From positions 1,995,895 to 2,059,894 of the forward strand of contig SCFE01000036.1 of NCBI GenBank assembly GCA_004352715.1: a stretch of DNA of 64,000 nucleotides, in the 5' to 3' direction. The notes under the pieces were generated by a model. The model was not told the origin of the DNA, ran no database searches, and saw only the letters and a program-made list of their open reading frames with translations. This document shows positions 1-10,250 of the stretch, piece by piece. A program made the translations under genes and the position numbers. Each line of letters opens with the position of its first letter. Position 1 is the stretch's first letter. The DNA is from Hofstenia miamia (Eukaryota > Xenacoelomorpha > Acoela).

Positions 1-347
1 ATTTGGTGAGTGATAAAACTCTCAATGGCATGGCTACAGTACTTGTTTAGTGACAAAACACTCTGTAATAAATCAGTACAATGATTTGCTTGTATTTCGT
101 ATATGCAATATGTTATAAATATGAATCTGCATGTTTTTATTTGGCAATCATAATTAAAGATTTTGGCTACTATAAACAGTTGTTGCATTCAGAATGTTCA
201 TACACTTTTGTTTAAAATCATGATGAAAACTTTCTGATGACTGTTGACTTACAGGGCCTAGTGAGGTACTATGCTGTATGTAGTATTGTTCAACATGATA
301 CATGACAGCATGTATTTTCAGAGTAATAGCAACTTCCAAGGAAAGTA

Positions 348-943
348 CAGTACTGGCCATTAATTTAGCATATTTGTCAAAATGTATTAAATTCTAAATA
401 AACACTTTATTTTAATATAAATGATTAAAATTACATTGTAGAAATATAACAAACAAATAATATAGTTGAGTCAGATAGAAAAGAGTATAAAAAAGCCTGT
501 CACGACAATTAATACATTGTTGGTCCACCTTATGCAGCAATGACTGCTGCAATATTATCAGGCATAGTATCTACCAATTTTTTTTCAATAATCAGCCAGT
601 ATTTCCCAGCACCAAACTTTTTTAAATATTTTACACTAAATCTGCGTAAGATGTTGATTTTTCTTGGTGACATTAGCCTTCAATTTCGTGATCCACATTT
701 CAATAGGATTTAAATCCAGAGATTGCCCTGGTCAATTTTTTCACTATCCAACCATTGGGTAATGGATTTTGCCCTATGACAAGGAGCACCATCATTCTGG
801 AAAAATGAACATTGAAGAAGTTGAAAATGCACTTGTAGCTTTTCCTGTAAAATATGTTTTTAAATAGCTGCATTAATAGTACCAGCATGAAATTAGAATT
901 TATAACATTTTGGCAAAATCTGCTAAATTCATGGCCAGTACTG
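348..943 (-). mobile_element. Tc1-like deletion derivative, TIR-bounded, TA target duplication
   Basis: The ends are inverted copies: CAGTACTGGCCATTAATTTA reading in from 348 and CAGTACTGGCCATGAATTTA reading in on the minus strand from 943. Each end is flanked by TA (346-347 and 944-945), the Tc1/mariner target duplication. The TIR similarity continues about 45 bp. At 596 bp the element is far shorter than an autonomous Tc1 (about 1.3-1.7 kb); the minus-strand TIR runs straight into the middle of a transposase, so the N-terminal two thirds were deleted internally. Confidence 0.85.
500..890 (-). pseudogene. C-terminal third of a Tc1-like transposase, frameshifted
   Basis: Read on the minus strand in mixed frames, the sequence gives A-G-T-I-N-A-A-I, then F-Q-N-D-G-A-P-C-H-R-A-K (the second catalytic Asp box of Tc1 transposases), then L-D-L-N-P-I-E-M-W (the catalytic Glu box, normally SPDLNPIE), and finally M-P-D-N-I-A-A-V-I-A-A before a G-G-P-T-x-Y-like end. 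Stops and at least one frameshift separate the blocks, so it cannot encode a working enzyme. The DNA-binding domain and the first catalytic Asp region are missing because of the internal deletion of the host element. Confidence 0.8.
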
Positions 944-1407
944 TATGCTCTTTCTAAACCTCTCTATTTTTGTGACAAACTCGTCATCTAAACACTTACA
1001 AAAACAAGCCCTGAGTACAAAGTGGAATGTTTCAAGGCACTTGTAGATAGGTAGCAACTTCTTGACTACTTGATCACTAAATTTTATTCTAAGCATGGTT
1101 GAATTACTACATGATTCATGAGAATGAGGACGAAAAATGTTGATGCAGTCTTTCAGAAAGTCTCCTCTTGCATCTATTCCAAGTTTGATCTGAACATCAC
1201 CTATACAGAAGCCTCTCACCTTGCAAATCCTCTTGATCAGAGCTCCCTAATTGTTACAATGTACAATGGGGACTACATCATCATTTTTGCCGGTATTGCC
1301 TTTAAAATTTTGAGCATGGTGAGTGAAATAAATATATCCAACAAATGGTTGTTGGCTGAAAGTTCATCTTTCAGTTCACTTTCAATGATTGAATGATGAC
1401 CAGTGGA

Positions 1408-1416
1408 TAATAATAA

Positions 1417-1459
<43 letters not shown>
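1408..1459. repeat. (AAT)n microsatellite at 5' side of Dong-like copy 1
   Basis: About 17 AAT/TAA units, with one small interruption near the start. It directly abuts the 5'-truncated end of the non-LTR element that begins at about 1460. Confidence 0.95.
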
Positions 1460-2175
1460 TCACAGAAAAGTTAAATGAGATAGACATAGGGTATAAGTTG
1501 GAGAAGAATGGCAGAGCAGTGAGTCACCTATGGTACATGGATGGCCTGAAGATGTATGCTAGTTCAAGAAAGAAGTTGCAGAAGCAAATGGAGACATTGG
1601 AGAAGGCAAGCAGAGATTCTGGGTTGGAATTTGGATTAGGGAAACGTGTGACAGTGACAATGACTAGAGGCAAGTGTATAGATGGAGATGGCTTGAGGAT
1701 GAGTAGTGAAGATATAATTGAGGAAGTCAAAGAGGGGTACAAGTACATGGGAGTGAAAGAGAGGGACAGAACAGATCATGAGGAAATGAAGATGAGGCTA
1801 AGAAAAGAATACAAGAGGAGAGTAAGGAAGATACTAAAGAAGTCAGCATTAAATAGGCAAAAGAGTATAAAAGCAATTAATACATGGGTGATACCAGTGT
1901 TGAGATATTCAACAGAAATAGTTAGGTGGAATGGATGGAGTTAGACAGGGAGACATGGAAGATACTACAACTTAAATGGAGATTTAGATAGGCTGTGCAT
2001 GGCAAGGCATAAAGGAGGGAAAGGACTCCTGAACATAGAGGAAACAGTAGAAGCAGAAGCACTAGGGCTAAAGGAATATGTAGAAGGGCAACCTAGAGGG
2101 TCCCTACTAGAGGTCACTAAGGACTTAAGGAAGATAAGAACTGAGAGTGAATGAAAGACAGCATGCCAGCATAGG
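1460..2175 (+). pseudogene. RT remnant of Dong/R4-like copy 1 (YMDG active site)
   Basis: The frame from 1460 reads into L-W-Y-M-D-G-L-K-M-Y-A, the palm active-site box, which in this family is YMDDLKLYA. The second catalytic Asp is Gly here, while the related copy at 63.3 kb keeps YMDD. It continues with E-F-G-L-G-K and a basic thumb (R-L-R-K-E-Y-K-R-R), then V-I-P-V-L-R-Y-S, to a stop at about 1944. The following stretch to 2175 keeps element sequence in other frames (for example E-A-L-G-L-K-E-Y after 2060). The enzyme would copy element RNA at a nicked target; this copy is dead by truncation, active-site loss and frameshifts. Confidence 0.8.
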
Positions 2176-2956
2176 ATGAAATTGGAGAGACAAACAAGGT
2201 ATAGGCAGAAGGTGATGCATGGAGAATACTGGAGGAACACAGAAAAATGTGACAGAGAAGAAAGCAACAAGTGGTTAAAGAAGGCAGGACTGAAAAGAAA
2301 AACAGAAGCACTGATAATGGCAGCACAGGAGCGAGCAATAAAGACAAACTGGGTGAAGAAGCATATAGACAGAAGAATGGAAGTAAGTGATAAGTGTAGG
2401 CTATGTAAGAAAGAGGCAGAGACAGTAGAAGTTGGCACAGAATGAGTATAAGTTCAGGCATGACAAGGTGGGACGAATGGTATATTTGATCTTGAGCAGG
2501 CAGCATGGGTTAGAAGTAGGAGACAAGTCGTATGAGCACAAGCCAGATGGAGTCATAGAGAATGAGAAGGTTAAGATACTATGGTACTTCAACATACAGA
2601 CAAGCATGGTGATAGAAGCACAGAGAAAAGACATATTTGTGGTAGACAAAGAGAAGAGATTGGGAACAGTGATAGACATAGCAGTATCAAAGGACAGCAA
2701 CATAGAAAGAAAGGAGAAAATGAAGATAGACAAGTAAATGGAGTTGGCAGATGAAATAGAAAGACTGTGGAAGTTAAAGAAGGCTAATGTAGTCCTGGTA
2801 GTTGTAGGAGCATTAGGAGCAGTGAGTAAGAAGCATAAGAGATACTTTGAAGAGTTGGGAGTACCAAAGTGGGGAGGAGTGGTAGCACAGAAGCAAGCAT
2901 TGTTAGGAACAGCTAGAGTCCCGAGGAAGGCTCTCAGTCTCCCTGGGAACTTGTGA
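2176..2956 (+). pseudogene. Zinc motif and REL endonuclease remnant of Dong/R4-like copy 1
   Basis: The frame at 2176-2445 ends shortly after C-R-L-C-K-K-E-A-E-T-V. The expected His and last Cys of the CCHC motif are lost in a short deletion before A-Q-N-E-Y. The frame at 2432-2737 carries Y-E-H-K-P...K-I-L-W-Y-F-N-I and the nuclease core, but the usual R-R-P-D is R-K-D here. The catalytic Asp-containing G-T-V-I-D-I-A strand follows, then a stop at 2735. The next frame (2738-2956) gives the conserved tail E-I-E-R-L-W...V-V-V-G-A-L-G. The C-terminal nuclease nicks the target in this superclade. Three frames and lost motif residues make it non-functional. Confidence 0.82.
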
Positions 2957-3002
2957 GTTCCCCAAGCTGAGAGGGATACCAACATGAAGCTGTGAGAAGA
3001 AA

Positions 3003-3051
3003 TGAAATAATAATGATAATAATAATACTAGTAATAATAATAATAATAGAC
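3003..3051. repeat. (AAT)n tail of Dong-like copy 1
   Basis: AAT/TAA units with a few interruptions follow the element 3' end directly. They are either the copied tail or the other half of the target microsatellite. Confidence 0.9.
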
Positions 3052-3280
3052 TGTATTGTTGTATCACACAAAAACAACATAATGAAGGAAATTAATAAAA
3101 GTTTAAACCACTAACTATACAACACTTAGAACAATGGCAAACTAAAAATGATGTGCAAGAACTCAACCAGTCAAATTTGTTAAAGAAAAATATTCTAGGA
3201 AAGAGACTTTAATTCAGTTTTGATAAAAGTAAAAGGTTTATATAGATTAATTTGTGTGTGAAAGTGACCTGGGCTAACAA

Positions 3281-4099
3281 CCCAGATAACAAATTTTGGT
3301 CTAAACAACATTGTTTTTTAGTTGTTTTTTTATGGTTGTTTTAACGTTGAAATGGTACCCTTTTGACTGGTCTAAACAACGTTGTTCCAACAACGTCACA
3401 TTAGGTTGCGTTTTGGTTGTTTTTTCTGAATAAAAAAGCACTATTTTTAGGTCTTAAAAACGTTATTTTAAGTTGAAAATGATTGTTCTAGCATTACTTT
3501 TATATGCAATACACTAAATTTATATTGATAATCAGTTCAAACATTGCTGTTTAAACTAACACAAGCCCAACAAAGGGCAGAACAGTAATACAATAAATAC
3601 ATTAAATACAACATTTGCTGAAATTTTGAATGAATGTCTTGAATTTAAATGGTAACAATAAGCATAAAAATCTGCCAAATTTAACAAAAATTTATACTTT
3701 TAAAGTTAAGTATAATTTTGAAATAATACTTTTTTAAATCGTAAAGAATCTCTTCTGCTCAAATGTAACTTTTTTATCTGACAGATAATTTGAAGGTGTC
3801 CAAATATTCATGAATAAATTATTTTGAAAATTCACTTGCCAGGTATATTATAATTTTTCACAAATTTAATATTTCAGAAAAGCTTTTTGCAATTCCGTTC
3901 TTTATATAAAAATGATCTTGTAATCAAAATGATGAAGTGAGTTCTATTTGCAAGGATCTGCTTGAATCTTAAATTATCACATTTTTAGTTGCTCAAATTA
4001 GTATTAATGGTTGTTTTTATGATGTTAATGGTTGCTACAACAACCAAAAGAATGAAACAACCATAAACAACGTAAAAACATCCAAAATTGTTATCTGGG
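3281..4099. mobile_element. TIR-bounded DNA transposon-like element, no transposase (unclassified)
   Basis: The left end CCCAGATAACAAATTTTGG is mirrored by CCAAAATTGTTATCTGGG at the right, a near-perfect 18-19 bp TIR differing by one A. Both subterminal regions are rich in GTTGTTT / AACAACC words, which extend the imperfect inverted similarity for roughly 60 bp. The left part also contains a small AACAACGTTGTT palindrome. The interior is AT-rich with no supported coding sequence. Target duplication is unclear: only AA is shared on both sides. I cannot assign a superfamily from the ends. Confidence 0.65.
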
Positions 4100-4399
4100 A
4101 AAGGAATTATTCTCCTGAAAAAAAATTTAGCTTTGTAGAATGGTTGTGATTTTAAAAGCTGTGGCATTCTAGATCTAAGATTTGGTTTTCTTGGTGTGTA
4201 GAAGGTTATGTACAGCTGCAAATCTATGTCATAAGAGTTATTAAGCAGTTTATTGAAAAACAGAAGATCCAGCATCTGTAGATACAGAAAAATTAGGAGA
4301 ATGCCTAAATAGTATAATTAGTCTTGATAATTTTTCTCTTGTGACATCCATCTAGTGCAATGACTCTGAAATCTCTCAAGGCACTTCAGATCAGAACCA

Positions 4400-4840
4400 A
4401 GAAACAAAACTGTACATTCAGCTTGACAAAGTGAAAGATTTATATAGATACCCTTTGTTTTTGGAGGTATCATTTAAAGGCATAGTATGTTTGAGTTTCT
4501 TGAATGTGAAGTTACAGGATTTCACTTTGTTATAAATATGTATAGACCAGTTTAGAGTGGAAGATATTGTAATGCCCAAATCTTTGACATATGATGAGGC
4601 AGTTACAGAAGTCATGCCTTTATTAACCTAACATGATTTTAATAAAGTGAAATCCAAGTTTAAAGCAGAAAAATTTGAGGTTTTAATCTTAAGATCACCA
4701 GCAAACAAAAATGGTAAGCATTCAGTACAAACTCTAGGGAGGTTTTTGATGAAAATTTAATGGCCCAAACCTTGTGGGACCCCACATTAGTGATTGGCAG
4801 CCAATTGGAATGGCTACCATTTACAATGACCACTTGAGGA
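4400..4840 (-). pseudogene. Non-LTR reverse transcriptase fragment (Jockey/CR1/L2-like), decayed
   Basis: Reading the minus strand from about 4840, V-I-V-N-G-S is followed by C-G-V-P-Q-G-L (the RT motif normally SGVPQGSVLGP). After a deletion comes L-P-F-L-F-A-G-D-L-K-I-K, the FADDLKI palm box with its first Asp changed to Gly. A stop-bearing stretch leads into 4615-4418: Y-V-K-D-L-G-I-T-I-S...L-N-W-S-I-H-I and K-G-Y-L-Y-K-S, the family's thumb region. Order and spacing fit Jockey/CR1-type RT, but several stops and frameshifts are present and neither endonuclease nor ORF1 is visible nearby. Confidence 0.75.
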
Positions 4841-4910
4841 TGATCAGATAACTAAGAACTGAGAATTAATAATAACTTTTTAACAAAAGGGTAAGATGCT
4901 AGTTTGTTAA

Positions 4911-5650
4911 TCAAACAAATAAAGGAATATGTTTATATATAACTAGTGTTTTTATATTGGTAAGAGATAGATTCTTTTGAATGTCCACCATGTTGGCAAT
5001 ACTGATGCAGGGTTCCTTTTCCATATTTTGATTCACTGTTACTATTATGGGAATTCCACCATTTGGTGATGTCAAGAGAAATTCATTGACATTTGATGCC
5101 CACTTTATTTGTAAAAGAGCAGATGCTTGTTTTTCAATAGTATTTTCACATCCTATGTTATTAGTCAGACTCAATGCATTATCAAACATGCTTGAATACA
5201 TGCACACATCAGATTTACCCCCTAGAAATGTGAGATAAAACACTTAGAGCAAATATTCATCACAAAAAGTTATTTTCTGTTTGAATTTTCAGAAATCAGT
5301 GCCTGTGACTGATAGCTGTTGGTCTATGCTATTTCACACAAAATACAATCACAATGTTCACTCTGGAATTGGGTTTTATTGTATAATGACTTTAGGACTG
5401 AATGAAAAACAGTTTAAATTTTCCATGAAGGATTTGTTTCCTGTATTCATCCAACATTATCAAACATGTGCCGCAGACAACTTGAAGAAAGAGATCATCT
5501 GTATCATAGTCAAACCCATCTATAAAATGTTCTTGAATGGCTTGCTTCTGAGCCAAGGAAATTCTCCATATTGTTGGAGATTTCTTTAAGCACTATATGC
5601 AAACATTATCACCACATTTCTCATTCAACTTTATGTGATGGACATGTCAA
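4911..5650 (-). pseudogene. Possible decayed coding region, unknown product
   Basis: A 110-codon minus-strand frame (5243-4911) and a second open piece at about 5600-5410 (containing I-D-G-F-D-Y-D-T-D-D-L-F and V-V-C-G-T-C) are longer and less repetitive than chance frames nearby. They are separated by stops and frame changes. I recognise no family. They may be remnants of another transposon ORF or chance. No start, splice or promoter signal decides. Confidence 0.2.
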
Positions 5651-5899
5651 CAAACTGAATTGCCCATCATTAATGGAAGTATGACACATTTATGCAACAG
5701 TTGAATAATGTGATTGAAATTGCCTCAATACTTGGTTGCAAATGTGTATACTTACAATCTTCTGATAATAAATAAATGCAAAAAGTAGTCTGTGTGTTCT
5801 CTAGAAATCCAGAAACATTCAATTTATATTCACTTTCCATATATGGAAGTCCAAAATTTAAAAAAACCAATTTTTTGCAAAAAGCCTTAATGAAAGATT

Positions 5900-6730
5900 T
5901 TGTACTTTACACATTTGAAATCAGTGCATAAAACTCCTGATAACCTTTGAGTTTTTATTTGTAAACTATTTTGAATGTTAAACACTTCTCAGGAGCACCT
6001 TGATGTAAGCCAGGCAATTAGGCAGAGTCAAGTAAGATATCATTACAATGCCATGTAAATGTTTAAGGAATAATGGCAAATGCAATTATGACATTAAGCA
6101 TAAAAATACGAGGAGATGACTCTCAATCTACTAGCCATTGTGTAATTTTTTTTTGATTTCCCTCATATGAAGCTAAAGGTGATTCATGAGTAGCTGCTTT
6201 TCCTCATCTCAATTTTAAAATTACCCCCAATTTAGTAATATGCTTACCCAACTTCAAATTTTAGGTGTTCCAGCTTCCTGCTTCTGACAAATAATATCTC
6301 TTTGAAAAAGAACTAATCACTTGTCTTTTAAGGTTCAAAATTTTGTACAAGATGAATTTGAACTTTTAAGGGGAAAAGATAAAATGGTTTAATAAATTTA
6401 AAACAGAGACTATATCAAGATTTGATAACTGTTTAAGAAAAACCAATTGATCTTTCTTTAACAAAAATAATTATTTATGTCTAATTTCTCAAGCACTTCC
6501 AAATTTTTCTATGTTGCTTTTGATTGAAATTGTTTTAAAAACAATATCAGTTACAAATTGTTTCAAGTATCAGAGTTATAAAGTTTAAATCCCTGATATC
6601 TGGGCATATTTAGTTTTGTGTCTTTTGGCTTTGTGAAATTCAAGCTATTTCTCCTCTTCTTCTGGTTTCCTTAAATCTCTCTCATGTGTTAGCAATGCCA
6701 TCCATAGGTCAGCATAGTGTCCATGAAATA
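5900..6730. other. AT-rich intergenic sequence, nothing recognised
   Basis: No supported coding frame, RNA gene or terminal repeat was seen here. Short poly-T and poly-A runs only. Confidence 0.5.
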
Positions 6731-6971
6731 CCTCACACATGAAATACCTTACATGTTGTCATTACTACGTCATTTTAGCAATTAAATAAAAAATCTATAT
6801 TTAGAGTTGCTTTAATATAATATATGTATTTGATTACTTATTTGAAAGTAATACACTCTGATTTTTATGCAGAACCTCATGAAATGGAATTTATTGAAAG
6901 CAGATGTTGTTCTGCTTAGCCTAACATGCCTATGTAAAACCTCTTGGGTGGTGTGGAAGATCTGCAAATAC

Positions 6972-7007
<36 letters not shown>

Positions 7008-7634
7008 GGTGTATATGATATTTAATTAGGTTCAAGGGATATACCTCTTATATATTTAACTATTTCTGATTCACAGTGTAAGATAAATACAACTGTACAC
7101 TTGTACAGAAGATATGAGTTTAAATCTCACTGAATAATGCTATTGCACAATATTTTCTCCTCACAAGCTTGTGTATATTGCATTTTAATTCTTCTTCAAA
7201 GATACACACTAAGATAACACAGAAAAATTTCCACATATAACCTAAAAATATTTCAATGAGCCAACCATACTACTGTGTGACTAATTCATTAAATATAATC
7301 AAGCAATTTATTCTAACAAATTAAACTTATTATTCCAAATGGTCTAAATGGCGTGTGCTATTGAATACTGACTGATTTAGGTGATGTTGCTACCTGATCA
7401 TTTAATATACAATTATTATTTGTTTAATGCAATTTATGACTTGCTCTTTGCCATTCTTCACAGTATTCTATTTATAAACTGGAAGCACCATAGTACACTA
7501 GCCATAATATTCTAAATCACAATTCAATTCTATTATATCCCAATTAAAACAAAGTTCACAATTCCATTAAATAGTGTCTCAAACACTAGCAATGATGTAA
7601 TAATTACATAGTGTGAGGCATTTCATGTGTGAGG
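6731..7634. mobile_element. TIR-bounded element flanked by TA, non-coding (unclassified)
   Basis: CCTCACACATGAAATACCTT reading in from 6731 is matched on the minus strand from 7634 by CCTCACACATGAAATGCCTC. The inverted similarity carries on, with mismatches, to ATTACTACGTCATT / ATTATTACATCATT, so the TIR is about 48 bp. Both ends are flanked by TA. The interior of about 900 bp has no transposase and includes a (TA)n run. TA flanks fit Tc1/mariner-type integration, but the termini are not a Tc1 motif I know. Confidence 0.65.
6970..7008. repeat. (TA)n microsatellite
   Basis: Two TA runs separated by a single CA, inside the TIR element at 6731-7634. Confidence 0.95.
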
Positions 7635-7883
7635 TAAATCACCTGAACTGTCAGCATTTGTGAAGAGTCACTTTTCAATGTTTGAGAACTCCTTTAACCT
7701 CAACAGATCACTATTTCCTGTTCTCATGTAGCATCATCCAAACTAATCAAGCTAATGTTGATTTGGAAGGAGACTAAGATTGAAGACAAATTATGATTAG
7801 CAATATTATAAAATTATTAGATCAGTTAGATTAATTTGTATCATGCAACAAAGAAACAATAAGTGTCAACTTTAAGATATTAG

Positions 7884-8865
7884 TGTAACATCCTCTACCA
7901 GGCATCATTGCTGTTTTAGCTTTTGTTACTGTATAACATTAGTCATAGTTTATGTGGGTATGGATTTACTTAAATAGATACTGCTTGAGCTTTGAGTTCT
8001 GTTAATGTAATATAACTAGAATTGACTGTTCACTATTTAGGTGATGAAGCCATGCAGCAATTTCTCTAATGATCAATAATTTGCATCTGCCCAAGACTGA
8101 TCTCCACATCCAGTTTCACCAATCCTCTGATGATCCATTTGGTTGAGTACCACATTTCAGCTCAACAATATAGCTTATGTCTACCTTATCCTAGCTCAGT
8201 GCATACTCAAGACATGACACAATTCAACTTAAACTCTATTTTGTAAAAATGTTTTATCTGTTTGCAACCTGAATTGGTTCTAGCTGCTAATTTAATATTA
8301 CATGTAGCCATTACCAAAATATGTTGGCGTTTCTAAATACATTAATATTGAGCAGCTTCCTAACCTACATTTATAGATTAATACATGTATGGTCACTTTA
8401 TCAGTTATTTATTGTTCATTAATTTGGATCTAAAATAGTTATAATATATTTCCTAGGTTTTGGTTATCCAACAGTTTGTTCACAGTTAATTATTTTGATA
8501 CATGTATTAAATGATTGCTAGTTGGCTAATTGAGAGAAAAACTCCTACACCTAACTTATGTGCACTTTCATGGTCTGGCACAGGGACCCTTGAATCATTC
8601 TCTATGATGGATCCCAACCACTATTGAACACCACTCAATTAGCTTGACATCGTATTAAATAATCAAACTGTTATAATAGAAACAAAATAAGAATTCCGAA
8701 TAAAATTCTTTATCAATTGCTTACAATGTTTAATTCATATTTATAGTAATTCCAGAAAAGTACCTGTTGATTTCAAATTTAAACTTTTCTTCTGCTAAGA
8801 TGGTGGCTAAAAATAATGGAAGTGATTTCGACCCCTCGTTTTGCCAAAAATATTATTATTGACTG
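7884..8865 (-). mobile_element. LTR copy A of a Ty3-type element, inverted
   Basis: The reverse complement aligns through its whole length with LTR copies B (9045-10006) and C (11031-11987), including GGCAAAACGAGG, GCAATTGATAAAGAATTTT, the GAGCAGCTTCCTAACCTACA region (plus-strand reading) and the end GAGGATGTTACA. It differs by scattered substitutions and small indels, so it is old. No internal region is attached, making it a solo or rearranged LTR. It lies head-to-head with copy B across a spacer of about 180 bp. Confidence 0.8.
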
Positions 8866-9044
8866 ATACTAATCTCTCATTTCTGACACATATTGTTTCT
8901 TAGTTGCATAATACAAATAAATCTAAATTAATCTAATTGATCTAAATACAATATTTCTAATCATTATTTCTTCGATCTTATTCTCACTTTGCTCGACATT
9001 TGCAGTTTATTTTTGGTTTATTTGGATGATGCTACATTAGTATC

Positions 9045-10006
9045 TGTTGATAATAATACTTTTGGCGAAAAGAGGGGGCGAAATCACTTCCATTATTGGC
9101 AGACAAAAGTTCAAATTTGAAATCAACATTTACTTTTCTGAATTTGCTATAAATAGATTCAAAAACTTGTAAGCAATTGAGAAAGAATTTTTTCAGAATT
9201 CTTATTTTGTTCTGTTAATATGGTTTGAATATTTATTATGATGTTGAGCTAAACGAGTGGTGTTTAGTAGTGGTCTGGATCCATCATTGAGATTGATTCT
9301 AGTGTCTTTGTGCCAGACTAGGAAAGTGCTCTTAGGTTAGGTATAGGGGTTTTTCTCTCATTTAGCTGACTAGTGATCAATCAGTAGATGTATTAAAATA
9401 AATGAATTTGAAATACAGTCAGATGACTGAAACATAAGTATTATATTATTATTATTATTTCAGATCCAAATTAGTGACTATAAAATTATCAATAAATTGA
9501 CTGAGAATGTACTAAGTAATAAATGTAGGTTAGGAAGCTGCTCAAATATTAAACTATTTATTAAAGCCAATATATTTTGGTAATGGCTAATCTAATATTA
9601 ATTAAGCAGCTAGTAACAAGTCCGGTAGCACATTCATGAAAAACTTTTATGAAATAGAGTTTAAGTTGAATTGTGTCTTGTCTTGAGTATACACTGAGCT
9701 AGGATAGGATACACATAAGTTGTATTGCTGAGCTGAGAGGTGGAACTCAACCAAATGGATCATTGATGGACTGGTGAAACTAGATGTGGAGATCAGCTTG
9801 GGGCAGATGCCCATTATCAATCTTTGGAGAGATTGCTGTATGGCTTCATCACCTAAATAGTGAATAGTTAAATCTAGTTGTTATGTTAACAGAAGTAAAC
9901 AAAGGCTAAACAGTACCTAGTTAGTAATTCCCTACCACAAAGATACAACAAATGTTATACAGTAACAAAGGATAAACAGTAATAATGCCTGGTCGAGGAT
10001 GTTACA
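9045..10006 (+). mobile_element. LTR copy B (5' LTR of the remnant element)
   Basis: It begins TGTTGATAATAATAC and ends GAGGATGTTACA, so it has the canonical TG...CA ends, and is about 962 bp. The 3' edge is fixed by comparison with copy A and by the primer-binding site that follows immediately. The 5' edge is less certain because copies A and B also share ATTAGTATC just outside. Confidence 0.8.
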
Positions 10007-10022
10007 TGGTGACCATGACATC
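10007..10022 (+). promoter_or_regulatory. Primer-binding site, tRNA-Trp-like
   Basis: TGGTGACCATGACATC follows the LTR directly. It starts with TGG (complement of the tRNA CCA end) and agrees at 13 of 16 positions, by my reading, with the complement of the 3' end of animal tRNA-Trp (TGGTGACCCCGACGTG). Ty3-type elements of the CsRn1 group are known to use tRNA-Trp. Confidence 0.6.
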
Positions 10023-10250
10023 CAAGATCAACAACCTGGAAAAGAAGTTCTTTTACTAGAGAAACATTCAGTGGAACAATCCGCACACTGTGACAAGATC
10101 TATAAGTGAGAGTGGAAGTTAAGCAACAGGACAACTACATGGAAAGCAAACTAGTCAACAAAGAGAGCTACCTAAAACCCAAACCAGTTCACTTTAACAA
10201 GATCCCAGAATCGTGATCAAGAAGGAGCACTACTAAAAACCAAAGAAAAT

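Larger units (their letters stand above)
154..1219 (-). pseudogene. Interrupted transposon-type reading frame (unknown family), split by a Tc1-like insertion
   Basis: Two minus-strand open frames (1219 down to about 946, and 345 down to 154) flank the DNA element at 348-943. If the element and one TA copy are ignored, the frames run on in register, giving about 155 codons ending in TAA near 154. The downstream half contains K-I-H-A-V-x(2)-H-V followed by S-Q-Q-S-S-E-S-F-H-H-D-F. From memory this K-x-H...H / S-x-Q-x3-E-x2-H-x-D-F pattern resembles the C-terminal part of uncharacterised proteins often seen with DNA transposons in invertebrate genomes; that family link is inference. The frame continues a few codons upstream of 1219 before a stop, and further open pieces up to about 1395 lie in other frames, so the gene was already decaying. 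No intact start or promoter is visible. It could instead be a broken host gene. Confidence 0.4.
1460..3007 (+). mobile_element. Dong/R4-like non-LTR retrotransposon, 5'-truncated copy 1
   Basis: This copy holds the RT fingers-palm remnant, thumb/connector, zinc motif and restriction-like endonuclease (REL-endo) of an R2-superclade element in one orientation. It lies between two TAA-type microsatellites (1408-1459 and 3003-3051). The 3' UTR after the endonuclease is short, ending GAAGCTGTGAGAAGAAATGA and then (AAT)n. Two further copies at 61.7-64 kb share the same 3' end and the same TAA tail. The 5' half of RT and everything upstream is missing, as usual for target-primed reverse transcription. 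Confidence 0.85.
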
